From assembly GCA_947172415.1 (NCBI GenBank), contig OX359197.1, positions 5,643,673-5,707,672 on the forward strand: a DNA stretch of 64,000 nt. Reading direction: 5' to 3'. The stretch comes from Chondrosia reniformis (lineage: Eukaryota; Porifera; Demospongiae; Chondrillida; Chondrillidae). The translations under genes were made by a program, and so were the position numbers. Under the pieces are notes generated by a model, which worked only from the letters and a program-made list of their open reading frames with translations, searched no databases and was not told where the DNA came from. Shown here in pieces: positions 31,901 through 45,200 of this stretch. Every line of letters begins with the position of its first letter. Position 1 is the first letter of the stretch.

Positions 31901-34339
31901 GCTTTTCTACTGACTCACATATGAGTATGAATGTGTATCAATTTACCATAAAATAAATAGATGGAGATGCTCAGTCTAATTGAAAGAGATGAAGAGTGGG
32001 AGATACCTTTAGCAAACCTTGCTTTTATCAAGAATCTTGGAAGTGGCAATTTTGGTGAAGTACAATTAGCCTACCTTTCACCCGACATAATGAATGAAAG
32101 GGCTAAAAACTATATTGAAAAGACTAAGTACAGAAACCCATACATTCCTCCTAACCTGGTGGCTGTGAAAAGATTGAAAGGTATAAAATATAATGTAAAG
32201 TCAATTTGTTCAGCAGTTTCATGGGTAAAAATGAATAATATATATATACTCATAGGAATGACCTCCATTGAAAATCAGATGTCATTTGTTGGGGAAATGA
32301 GTGTAATGAAGAAAGCTTCAAATGGAGACTGTCCTCATGTTGTCAACATATTAGGTTGCATGACTACAAGTTCACCATTTTGCATTGTGATGGAGTATGT
32401 GTCATTTGGCGATCTGAAGTCCTTTTTGAGAAAGCTTAGAGATGAGGTAGCTTGTGTGTATATATATTCCCGTATGCTACACAATTCATATATCAGCAAA
32501 ATATAATATATATATAGTTACATATATTTTTTCACTGCTTCACTACAATAAATAAAAAATAATGTTTGTTATTCTATATACACCATCTAAAATGTTCAAA
32601 TGAGTTATTAAGTAAGATTTTTTTACTTTAATCTACGTACTGTATATAGGAAAAGCCAGTGAAAAGTTGCACAAATGAGAAAGTAGTGCAGGTATACTAA
32701 TGCTACATCGATCTTATACTGTGTATCTTATTTTATATACAAATTTTGCAAAGCTGGTATATATACATCCAAAGTATTATGTACAAACTATTTATATATA
32801 CTGTAAAATATTCAACTCTAGAGCTGTAAATATATAATCTATATATAACATATATATGAGTACATCTACCAACAAATTATATAATAATTTATGTACATAA
32901 TATATCATTTATAACTATATCCTTATTTCACCTGAAACCAATTTATACCTAACTTCACACATGAACATGCATAGGAAAATTTAGCCATAAATGAGGAAGA
33001 ACTGTGTCAATATAATATGTATATCCCATGGGCGACTGCGTCTGGTGTTACTGAGCAAGATAGAGCACCAGACACAGATGACTACTACAAAGTGATAACT
33101 ATGGATACCAATGATCTCTTCTCATTTGCCTACCAGATTACATGCGGCATGGTGGGTGCATGTATATTAAATAAGATAATTCATAATATTATTATCATTA
33201 AATTATTTCTACATTAATTTGATCAGCAACATTTGTCTTCCCTTGGAATTGTCCATCGAGACCTGGCATGTAGGAATATTCTGGTCGACTGTGGAAAGGT
33301 ATTAAAAGTGTCTGATTTTGGATTGAGTAGAGAAATTGAGGATTACTACTCCTCAAAATCTTTAACAAGAATGCCATTAAGATGGATGGCACCAGAAAGT
33401 ATATTACATCAAAAGTATTCTGAAAAGTCAGATGTGTAAGCTATATATTTCAATTATATACGTACGTATATACATATATACTGTTAAATATATGGCAGTG
33501 TATATATTACTGTTGTATATTATATTTATAGATGGTCGTTTGGCATATGCCTTTGGGAAATTTGCACTCTTGGTAAGTGTAAGACTAATTACTTTCATGA
33601 CTATGTTCAAATTAAACTTATTCATCCTTCAAATTGGATGTCCTTTTATGCAATATATAGTTAACTGGAAGGATATGGTGATTATCAGTGTGTGTACATA
33701 CATGCATGTACTGACTGTTTGAATTATGCTATAAATTGGAACAAATGACATGTATATACAGTAGTCTATAACTCCCTAGTATATAGTAGTTCACAGGGAT
33801 TCATTTCAATGCTTCCATGTTGCTTTTTTGCTAAATGATAAGTGATATTGGTTTGATTATGACTTAAATATATTCATGATTTAGGAGCTCTTCCATATCC
33901 TGGAATAACAAATGAAGATCTGTTCAGATTGCTAGAAACAGGATACCAGATGAGGAAGCCTAAGGGATGCAGTGATGATGGGCAAGTTTTTATACACATT
34001 AAGGTGACATCCCAGAAATGAAGAATACTATATATATGTCCCAATAGGAGCCATACGAATTAGTTATATAGTATACATTAGATTACCATAGTATTATATA
34101 TTTACTTGTAATAAATATATATACATATATATAATCTAGTCTCTGACTGTATATATATTAGTTATGCTGATATGAAGTGGTGTTGGAAATGTGAACCTTC
34201 AGAAAGGCCAACATTTCTTGAGTTGAAATCACACTATGAACACATCATAGAAGCACAACAGGAAGGCAACTATTTGGATATGAATGTAACGATCCCAAAA
34301 ACTTCCAATGATGGAGTTAGCAGACCAGTTACAGATTGA
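25928..34339 (+). CDS. Receptor tyrosine kinase with N-terminal CAP/SCP domain, about 1154 aa
   Basis: Twenty-one exons: 25928-26272, 26328-26428, 26598-26698, 27255-27404, 27875-28129, 28708-28848, 29046-29378, 29531-29662, 29803-29982, 30513-30671, 30746-30994, 31095-31221, 31316-31352, 31961-32180, 32256-32446, 32650-32691, 32975-33151, 33227-33435, 33532-33572, 33885-33981 and 34162-34339; sum 3465 nt, frame kept throughout. Residues 1-17 are a signal peptide. The CAP domain (about 20-155) has AHNNARR, GHYTQIIW and FVCNYRPAGNY. A Cys-rich segment (CSSCPTPEHFC) and Calx-beta-like Asn-glycosylatable repeats run to about 715, with one TM at about 723-749. The kinase has LGSGNFGEV (796), VAVK (K841), HRDLACRN (D992), SDFGLSR (D1010), tandem YY (1020-1021), a kinase insert and a YLDM tail motif. 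All catalytic residues are present, so it should be active. Intron 20 has a GC donor. Ligand unknown; flanked by AF-like genes A and B. Confidence 0.82.
26737..27045. repeat. Dispersed repeat, second copy
   Basis: Second copy of the family at 1745-2105, within intron 3 of the CAP-receptor kinase and in the same orientation as the first. Shared blocks include 'attggtataggagcgaaat' and 'tagaagcgagagcgataacg'. Confidence 0.65.
27118..27205. repeat. Short inverted repeat in CAP-receptor intron
   Basis: 'catgtgaatagggtatttgt' (left) pairs with 'acaaaccctattcacatg' (right). The arms continue through 'gcaacatatacc' / 'gggtatatgttgc', giving about 35-bp arms and a short loop. It lies just upstream of exon 4. 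Confidence 0.65.
28309..28600. repeat. Foldback element in CAP-receptor intron
   Basis: Left arm 'gtttcgatccatagaccttc', 'gaataaaccaatttgagtta', 'ccaatcaagaaaactgac'; right arm inverted 'gtcagttttcttgattgg', 'attattcagctgatgaaggt', 'ctatggaccgaaac'. The arms are about 100 bp around a loop of about 90 bp. Non-coding. Confidence 0.75.
33982..33987 (+). promoter_or_regulatory. Non-canonical GC splice donor (GG|GCAAGT)
   Basis: Only a GC donor here, at the boundary after codon fragment gg at 33981, keeps frame into the exon starting at 34162 (..SDDG-YADMKWCWK..). A downstream GT would run into a stop. The extended match (gcaagt) is typical of GC-AG introns handled by the major spliceosome. Confidence 0.7.
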
Positions 34340-36167
34340 CTCTTTTTTACCTGAATATGCAGTGCATGCATATATACATGCATACATCTATAATCACTTT
34401 ATTAATCACCAGAAACATAAATGTATAACACAACTATACAATGCTCTAATTTCAACATATATATTTAGTTTAAGAGTTGTGCTATACATATATAAAATAT
34501 TTCAATCAGCTTAATTAAGCAAATTAAAGGAATTATATACATACAAAGTTGAAGTTGTCTTACGTATATATACATGTACCATCTCAGAGTAGCCATTTAC
34601 AAGATTATGCAATTATTTATTTATGAAAAAGGGAAAATTTGCAATTACCTGACTAGATTTCAATCTTCCTAATGGAAAACATTATTTGTATCAAATCATT
34701 TCTGATTGAAATATAAGTCAGCTGCATTCATATGGTGATTCTGTTAAAGGTTAAAATTGTCAGAGGATATTTCTTATACAAGTGTACACATACATGCAAG
34801 GAACTACACCTGGTTGTTATGGAGACTTTCTACATATATACGTATATATATAAGGCAGGCTATATACAGAAGCAAGCAAGATGCATATGTACACTGTAAG
34901 CACATTTGGATTGCTTTACTTACACCCCAGATGGCACTGTAACCACTCCCCAAATGAGTGTAGCCATAGCTACCAGGAGATGGAATGGATCCCAAATCAA
35001 GTATATACTATATAGTGAAAAAATTTAATCTAAGTCATTTGAAGTATTCCTCTAGTTACCATGGATACTCAAGAAGAGTAAACTAATAGTTTATCTAAGT
35101 AGCTACAGAAACAAGAACCTTTAGAACGTTAACAGTTATGCAGTCTAATTACTAAATAATCTCAAAGCTATTAATCTTGCTCAAAGGAAAGGGAGATTGT
35201 ACAGTTTTATAGCCAAATAGTAAGGAAAACTAATCTTTGGCATACTGCATGAGATTCTAGCTGGTCAACATATTGTATTTATTTATTGTATTTATTTATT
35301 GTATTATATTATATACATCTCCCCAAATGCATTTTGGTAGCTATATACTTACCAGTGATATTATAGGGATTGGTAGACATACTAAATATGGTAGTCCCAT
35401 TAAATGCAGTCCAGGTCACTTATGATTCCATGGAAACTTCCCTTGATCAAATACTGTTTTCTTACATGTTGGACATGTTGCTAGATAACAGACATTTGAT
35501 TTACTTGACAATTCTTGCTGAATAAGGACCAGGCTATACAATAAGCCATATATTACTAGTGTAATCAAATGTTAGTTTGCATAACTTTAAGTAAAAAGTA
35601 CATTTTTGAACATCCCATGCAAATGATACAAAAAGAAGTACAGCTAATTCTCTACAAACTGAATGTACGTATATGGATCAGTCCAATGTATGTACAAGCT
35701 CTATCTAGTGGTAAAAATGTTCAAAGGTTTTGGGATGTCTAAAAGATCCTCACATACGCCTTCAATCATATATTCTGTATTTAATTTTGATGAAGTGATG
35801 AATGATGAATCAGCTCATTTTGTAGAATTGCAGCTCTATAAATGTATTAAATTCTACTATTTGAACTTAACATTTGGGGATATATAGGGACTAATATTGT
35901 TTGACAGCAAACGTTCAATATAAAGATGTGTTTGACTAATATATAGGATTTCGTGACTAGGTATTTCACTTCTTTTACCCACTGTGTAACTTGCTCTTCC
36001 ATGTAGATGTCAATAAATGAATTTCTCCCCATCTCCAAAGTGCCGTTTGCCCTCTATTGCTAGTCTTGCATTAGACAGATACTCTGGCTTCACAATTAGC
36101 CATAAGCATTTGCACTGTATATATAGTAACATGACAAGTGTGACATCATTGTAAGACTATCTCAAAG
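34340..36167. other. Intergenic region between CAP-receptor kinase and gene B
   Basis: About 1.8 kb, very AT-rich with TATATA and TACGTA runs. No exon with splice support was found on either strand. Confidence 0.5.
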
Positions 36168-36175
36168 TATATAAG
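36168..36175 (+). promoter_or_regulatory. TATA box of gene B
   Basis: TATATAAG lies 75 bp upstream of the gene B ATG at 36243, a spacing that fits a short leader. Gene A has no equally clear box at this position. Confidence 0.5.
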
Positions 36176-36242
36176 TGGTCTGCCTACTCATGCAGTCACT
36201 AGTCCACACAGAAACCATTCACTCCAGTGCATTACTGTAGGA

Positions 36243-39200
36243 ATGGCTGGGCTTGGAAAAATAGTGTTTTCAACTCTTCTTCTAGTCAGCTATATAATGA
36301 TTGTAGAAGGTATATTATACTTATATGTATCATAATGGCTGTCATTTTATCTATATATAGAATTATGCATTGTGGAAACTATGTACTAAGACTGTTTTCC
36401 ATCATATGTAAAATTATTATAGTAAACTTTTCTCAAATTTTTTATACAAGTCTTACATGTTATAATAAAATTATTATATTTTCGCCTCTTCTATATATAT
36501 AGGCATTAGTAGCAAAGGGAGTGAATTTTACATTCTCTTTGGCCCAAACAAAGGCAGTGAGTATGGACCTAAACTTTTGGTAACTACAACTGAAACGGAA
36601 ACAGTCAATTTTTGGGTAGCATGGAACCGCAGACAATCACTCCCCCAACCAATACAAGCCAACATGTCATATACAGTCACATCAGATGAGACTGTACAGA
36701 TTGAAGTACCAGAAGAACTAGAAATGAATGAAAATCCATTTAATATAAGGGATAAAGCAATCATCATACAGACAGCAGGAGGAAAAGAGGTAACAGTGAT
36801 TGGTGTCAGTGAAGAGGCAGCTTCAACCGACGCTTTTCTGGCTCTTCCCAAAATAACAACAAAGAATAATCAGTATGTCTATTATGGAGTATCCACTGCA
36901 CATTCAAGTCTGGCCACTGTTGCTTCTACTGTATCATTTTTTGGGTTTGTGGTAACTGAAGATGACACAGATATTAGAATCAGCACTCCAGTAGCACTTA
37001 GTGGAGTATGGTCAAATCGTATTCTGAAAGCAAATCAAATGCGAAGGGAGAGGGGCTTGGCTAAAGGAACTTCTGTATCCTTCACAGCTAGTACAGATTT
37101 GACAGGTGTCAAAGTAGAATCCAATAAACCATTAACCTTCACTTCTGGACACCAGTGTGGTAATGTGCCAATTGATGTTACTGCCTGTGATCATATGGTA
37201 GAGAATATACCTCCTGCAATTACTTGGGGACAAAGGTTTTTTCTTACCCCTTTAAGTACAAGAACTGGTGGTGATGGTTATCGAATCCTTGCCAGTAATG
37301 ATAACACAGAGTGTAGTCTCTTCTGTAACAAAAGGAGTGGCAGTTCAATTGATGCTGAAGCCATTAATTTAGCACAGGAGGGAGACTATCATGCTTTTAT
37401 CTCTGCAAGTGATAATTTCTGCTCTCTAGAGTGTAATCTGCCCGTTCTTGTGGTCATGTTCAGTTTGAGTCACAGTTTCGATGGTATTTCTAAATCGGAT
37501 CCTTTTATGGTATTAGTCCCTCCAGTAGAACAATACTATAACAATTTTAACTTGCCATTTTTCAGTAGTGTTGCAAAAGATACGCGTGATGAGGATGTTG
37601 TATTTACACCTTGGATCAATATAATTGTGCCAGTAGAGTATCTAAGAAGTGGAATCAGGTTTGATGGAACACCGCTTCAAGGGGCTAGATTTTATCCAAT
37701 CCTCTGCAGTGATGGGGAGATATGTGCATATGCTACTCAATACAATCCTAACACTCAATCAGGATCACACGTTTTATCTCATACTGATCCAAATGCAAAA
37801 ATTTCAGCCATAACTTATGCTTGGGAGAGAGAAAATACGTATGGCTATGTTCCAGGAATGAGGTTGGATTCAATAGCAGGTATGTAAAGTATGTATACAT
37901 AATAGAAAATGTATTACACACACAGATTATATGAGCAGCAAAATCCAATTAAATCCATATTACAGCTGGTGCATTTATTTCTACAGCAAGTATATTTTGC
38001 TTTAAGAACACTGAAAGAGAGATATTTGAGGTAACTGGTGAACTTGTGCTAACAGCTACCAGAACAGGACCTGTTGGCGCTGTTGTATGTATCAAGTTTA
38101 GTGTTACAGATATATCCACTCAAGGTACGTAGACAATATGCTTTTTAATAGGCTCAGAGCTACACAACTCTATATTAGTTCTTATCACATGAGCTTGTAT
38201 ATATAATGTTTCAACTGTTGATGAACTTATATACTTTACCTATTATATTTAATATATATCATATGACTCTAGATCTCCTATAAAAAGTCACAAGCAATAA
38301 TAATTTATATGTATATATTTCTGTATTAATGTTGTATATAGCTGTATATATAAGACTCAATCTATGTATGGACTTACACATATTAATAGTAAACACATAC
38401 GTAATATAATTTTCTCTGAGATGGTTCATCATTTAGTCATTTTGAGTGTCTATAGAGAGATACAGTTGGTTCTTCAGTAATGGGATGTTTTTAGTTGCAT
38501 GGGGGTCCTATTCAGTGGCTGACTGAATCCTAGATGCTAGAAAAGATTAAGAGATGGATCATCTCAAAGAAAAGTTTGGTGAAGAAATCTCTACCACATA
38601 TTGTAATTGTTTAGAGTATAGGGTGTGGTCTTATGTAGTTTTATGGGCTCCGAGTAGAATTGACACTGTCTTTTTGGAATTAATCAACATTGTACTCTTT
38701 TGTCAACTATAAACCAAATCATCCTCCCTGAAGCCATTCAGAAATAGCAACAGCACTTTTAAGCCATATAGTAAACCCATAGCTGTTTTGTAATTAGTAA
38801 GTGTTTTATGCATCAGAGACAGTATAAGATGTTTTCTATGGGTACTTTGTCACATATATACCTTACTGAGATGCGTTTGAATGATCTGTATGAATTCATT
38901 GGTAGGGTGTCAACTTTTATATACATATAGGTAAGACCCATTCAATCCTTATCCATCAATACTTCAAAGTAAACACCCCTATTGAAAAGTAGGAGTCCCT
39001 AAAAGATTTAAATAAACTCAAACTTCAAATGTACATTAAAGTCTTCATTATAATACAAACAAGTTAAATTACAGAATTTTCTTTACCAAAAACAGCCATA
39101 AACATAATTTTAATACATTATACATCTATGACTTTAATAAGACCAGCCATTTATATTAAAGTCATCACATAATAGTCTTCACTGTATATATGTGGTTGCA

Positions 39201-42200
39201 AATGAAAGTTTGATTACACATATATAACCAATTTTCTTTCACAAGATCCCTCTTATGTGTATATGTAACAGGGTCTGCAGACTACAAAACGTCTAATGGT
39301 GAATGCTGCTTTGAAGTTGGGTCCAACGAGGCAAGCTGCACTCCCATAGAGCTTGAAGTAGATGATACAACAGAAGAAGATGAACAGTTTCAGGTCAGTC
39401 TGGACCCTACCAGTGTCCAGTGTGTCTGTGAAGAAGGCAGCAATGTTACAGTTACTGTCATTGATGAGACACCAACTACACCTCCACGTAAGTCAATCTA
39501 ACTGTCATTCTCTAATGCATTAAATATCTATTAATCCTCAATCTCTTGACAGACTATAATTAACAATGGCTACATAGTCCAGACAATCTCTGTAACTATA
39601 GGTTCAATTAGTCTATAGCTATACAATCTACTGTACTTGTAGACTAATTCCTGGTTTCCCACTCATTGGCAGTATATATGTTTCAATGCACTGACGTCCA
39701 ACTACCACTTTATCTACATGACCTTGTTGTTGCCACAACTCTTTTAGAGACAATGTAAACTTAGCATATCAAAGCCAGGCACATGCATTTGTAAACATAC
39801 AGTGCAGGTTTTCATCACTGCACTCTATAGTATATTTATACGTACATCAGCACACATATAGGCTCAGGAACCAATCTCATGATCAGCTGTAGAGGTTTCA
39901 TATAGCATGAATTATGTTTTAAACCTTTTCAAACACTATAAAGGTGTACATGAAAAATTTATTTCAAAGGTTTTAAGTTTTTGATTCACCTGATATCCAA
40001 TGAAATAACCCTTTGGTAACTTGCTAATCAAAAGGGATAGGTTTCTTCCAGCAGGAAACCTTAGATTTAGTCCGGATCCTGTGTGACCACATATATAGTT
40101 AATCAATTACATTTTCACCAATAATAGACTATTGGTCCAATAATGTTACATTAATTTTAAAAAGAGACAATCTTTTAAGGGATCTCAATTAGATGTACCC
40201 TGTGAGAAGCTAAATTAGACCATAGAAGGGGGGCCTTTGGGTAGTTTGGCCACCACACTTTATAGTTATCCCTACTATTGCCGCAGCAAATATTATAGCC
40301 TTTGAAAGACCCACATATGAAACAAATGAAACAATTGGAAACTACAGTGAGATCCGTTTGCAAGCTGTTCAGCCATTCCAGGAAGACACTGAAGTGACCA
40401 TCACCTTCTCTGACATAACAGCTACGGGAGGATCTTCTCTGTCAACACTTGGTGTAGACTACATAAGTGACTCTGTCACAGTGACATTCCTCGCCGGACA
40501 GAGATTCTCTACATTTGCCTCAATACCAATCAAGGATGATGGCATCTTTGAAGGGTCCGAGAACTTTATAGCTGCCTTTGATCTTCCAACTGATAGAGAT
40601 AATATTCAAAAGGGATCTCCCTCAGAAGCAAATGTTTCAATCATTGAATGTAAGTGTATACATTTTACAAGTTCGTATATATCTATTACCTCCAGATAAT
40701 ATTAAGATTTAATAAAGAGGATTTTCTTAATTGCAGTTAACACAATTGCTTTTGAGAGAGGTACTTATGAAGCAACCGAAACAGTTGGAAACTACAGTGA
40801 GATCCGTTTGCAAGCTGCTCAGCCATTCCAGGAAGACACTGAAGTGACCATCACCTTTTCTGACATAACAGCTACGGGAGGATCTTCTCTGTCAACACTT
40901 GGTGTAGACTACATAAGTGACTCTGTCACAGTGACATTCCTCGCCGGACAGAGATTCTCTACATTTGCCTCCATACCAATCAGGGATGATGGCATCTTTG
41001 AAGGATCAGAGAACTTTATAGCTACCTTTGATCTTCCAACTGATAGAGATAATATTCAAAAGGGATCTCCTTCAGAAGCAAATGTTTCAATCATTGAATG
41101 TAAGTGTATATATCTATTGTTAATAAAATATATTAAGATTTAATAAAGAGGATTTTCTTAATTGCAGTTAACACAATTGCTTTTGAGAGAGGTACTTATG
41201 AAGCAACCGAAACAGTTGGAAACTACAGTGAGATCCGTTTGCAAGCTGCTCAGTCATTCCAGGAAGACACTGAAGTGACCATCACCTTCTCTGACATAAC
41301 AGCTACGGGAGGATCTTCTCTGTCAACACTTGGTGTAGACTACATAAGTGACTCTGTCACAGTGACATTCCTCGCCGGACAGAGATTCTCTACATTTGCC
41401 TCCATACCAATCAGGGATGATGGCATCTTTGAAGGATCAGAGAACTTTATAGCTACCTTTGATCGTCCAATTGATATAGATAACATTCAAAAGGGATCTC
41501 CCTCAGAAGCAAATGTTTCAATCATTGAATGTAAGTGTATACATTTTGCAAGTTCGTATATATCTATTAGCTCCAGATAATATAAGATTTAATAAAGAGG
41601 ATTTTCTTAATTGCAGTTAACACAATTGCTTTTGAGAGAGGTACTTATGAAGCAACTGAAACAGTTGGAAACTACAGTGAGATCCGTTTGCAAGCTGTTC
41701 AGCCATTCCAGGAAGACACTGAAGTGACCATCACCTTTTCTGACATAACAGCTACGGGAGGATCTTCTCTGTCAACACTTGGTGTAGACTACATAAGTGA
41801 CTCTGTCACAGTGACATTCCTTGCCGGACAGAGATTCTCTACATTTGCCTCCATACCAATCAAGGATGATGGCATCTTTGAAGGATCAGAGAACTTTATA
41901 GCTGCCTTTGATCTTCCAACTGATAGAGATAATATTCAAAAGGGATCTCCTTCAGAAGCAAATGTTTCAATCATTGAATGTAAGTGTATATATCTATTGT
42001 TAATAAAATATATTACATTTAATAAAGAGGATTTTCTTAATTGCAGTTAACACAATTGCTTTTGAGAGAGGTACTTATGAAGCAACCGAAACAGTTGGAA
42101 ACTACAGTGAGATCCGTTTGCAAGCTGTTCAGCCATTCCAGGAAGACACTGAAGTGACCATCACCTTCTCTGACATAACAGCTACGGGAGGATCTTCTCT

Positions 42201-45200
42201 GTCAACACTTGGTGTAGACTACATAAGTGACTCTGTCACAGTGACATTCCTTGCCGGACAGAGATTCTCTACATTTGCCTCCATACCAATCAAGGATGAT
42301 GGCATCTTTGAAAGATCAGAGAACTTTATAGCTACCTTTGATCTTCCAACTGATAGAGATAATATTCAAAAGGGATCTCCCTCAGAAGCAAATGTTTCAA
42401 TCATTGAAGAACAGCAAAACGTAACAGTAAACTTTTCCCCAATAGTTTACAGTGTTAATGAGACTGAAGGCTTTGTAACACTGACTCTGATTGCAAGTAG
42501 TGCAGTTGCACAAGACTATGATGTCATAGTATTTACAGCAGATGGAACTGCTATTGGTAGGTTACTTAAATACTTTAAATGTATATTTTAAATTTAAATC
42601 TCAGTGGGCCCGGGGGCCTTCATTATGTTTGCCCAATTTTATTATCCATAGCCTATTTATTGTATTACTATATATATACGTATATATATTTAATTGTTGT
42701 GTATACAAGTCACCAAATCACATTGTTTTCACATACTATTTTATGTCCATGTATTGTCTATTAACCTCATTATCTTGTGTTAGCCATATAAGTTTGAGAT
42801 AATTAAGGCTTCAGAATCATTAAGTTTACGACTATATATACAGGCGGGGGGGGGATCAGCCCCTAAGTGTTTTACACAAATAGCATATTTTATTTACATA
42901 TTCAGATGGTGATGACTACACAAGCCAAAGTGGAGGCTATCTAGGCACATTCACTGCTAACTCTGTAACATCACAAGTGAGAGTGCCTATCTTGAATGAT
43001 GACATTCCTGAATTAATTGAAGATTTCATAGTCACTTTAAGCATCCCTTCATCATCTGGTTCACTTGGAGTGACAGCTGGTTCAGACGACATTGCTTTTA
43101 TTACAATATCGGATGATGATCTGGTTGAAGTCAACTTTCATCCAACAGAATACACTGTAAATGAAGGAGATGGATCAGTGATCTTGACTTTGGTTTCAAG
43201 TGGTCCTGCCTCAAAGGAATACACTGTTACAGTCGACACCACCGATAAAACAGCAACTGGTTAGTTTGTTCAAAGTCTTTGAACCAAGATAATGTCTATC
43301 AATGACAATTTACAATATCTTTATCCTATCCCCTACTCCTCATTAAGGTGGTACAGATTACACATCGGGAGGATTTACTGTCACATTTCCTGCTGGAAGT
43401 ACTTCAGCACAATTGGCCATCAATATCTTTAATGACAACATTGTGGAAGTGGTTGAAAGATTTTGTGCAGAAATTGTCAACATCACCTCTGATTTTGATG
43501 TCACTAGAGGATCAAACAGCACAGCAGGCATAGATATTGAAGACAATGATGCCATTGAAATTAACTTTGATCCTGTGGTCTACAATGTTCAAGAGGGCAG
43601 TGATGCTGTTCTAGTGGCTGTTGCTACCAAGCCTGCTTCTTTCAATTACACAATTACAGTTCAAACTGAGGATGGATCTGCTACTAGTAAATTGATTGTT
43701 ACAAATGTGCATGAATTAGGTAAATCATTCATCTCTTGTGTGATGCAGGTACTGAAGACTATGCCGGAAACACCTACCAGGTGACCTTTATTGCTGGTAG
43801 CACAACTGCTCGAATTCCCATAGCAACCTCTCAAGATAATGTCATAGAGGGAGATGAAGTTTTCTTTGCCAATCTCATCATTCCTTCTGAAACGTCTGCA
43901 ATAGATATTTCTGCTGGCAATAACAACCGTTCCACTGTCAACATCTTAGAAGTGGGAGACATTCAAGTCAACTTTGATCCAACAGAATACTCTGTAAATG
44001 AAGGAGATGGATCAGTGATCTTGACTTTGGTGTCGAGTGATCCTGCCTCAAAGGAATACACTGTTACAGTCGACACCACCGATAAAACAGCAACTGGTTA
44101 GTTTGTTCAAAGATATAGATCTCTAAGATAATGTATATGAATGACAATTTACAATATCTTTATCCTATCCCCTACTCCTCATTAAGGTGGTACAGATTAC
44201 ACATCGGGAGGATATACTGTCACATTTCCTGCTGGAAGTACTTCAGCACAATTGGCCATCAATATCTTTAATGACAACATTGTGGAAGTGGTTGAAAGAT
44301 TTTGTGCAGAAATTGTCAACATCACCTCTGATTTAGACGTCACTAGAGGATCAAACAGCACAGCAGGCATAGATATTGAAGACAATGATGCCATTGAAAT
44401 TAACTTTGATCCTGTGGTCTACAATGTTCCAGAGGGCAGTGACTCTGTTCTAGTGGCTGTTGCTACCAAGCCTGCTTCTTTCAATTACACAATTACAGTT
44501 CAAACTGAGGATGGATCTGCTACTAGTAAATTGATTGTTACAAATGTGCATGAATTAGGTAAATCATTCATCTCTTGTGTGATGCAGGTACTGAAGACTA
44601 TGCCGGAAACACCTACCAGGTGACCTTTATTGCTGGTAGCACAACTGCTCGAATTCCCATAGCAACCTCTCAAGACAATGTCATAGAGGGAGATGAAGTT
44701 TTCTTTGCCAATCTCATCATTCCTTCTGAAACGTCTGCAATAGATATTTCTGCTGGCAACAACAACCGTTCCACTGTCAACATCTTAGAAGTGGGAGACA
44801 TTCAAGTCAACTTTGATCCAACAGAATACTCTGTAAATGAAGGAGATGGATCAGTGATCTTGACTTTGGTGTCGAGTGATCCTGCCTCAAAGGAATACAC
44901 TGTTACAGTCGACACCACCGATAAAACAGCAACTGGTTAGTTTGTTCAAAGATATAGATCTCTAAGATAATGTATATGAATGACAATTTACAATATCTTT
45001 ATCCTATCCCCTACTCCTCATTAAGGTGGTACAGATTACACATCGGGAGGATATACTGTCACATTTCCTGCTGGAAGTACTTCAGCACAATTGGCCATCA
45101 ATATCTTTAATGACAACATTGTGGAAGTGGTTGAAAGATTTTGTGCAGAAATTGTCAACATCACCTCTGATTTAGACGTCACTAGAGGATCAAACAGCAC

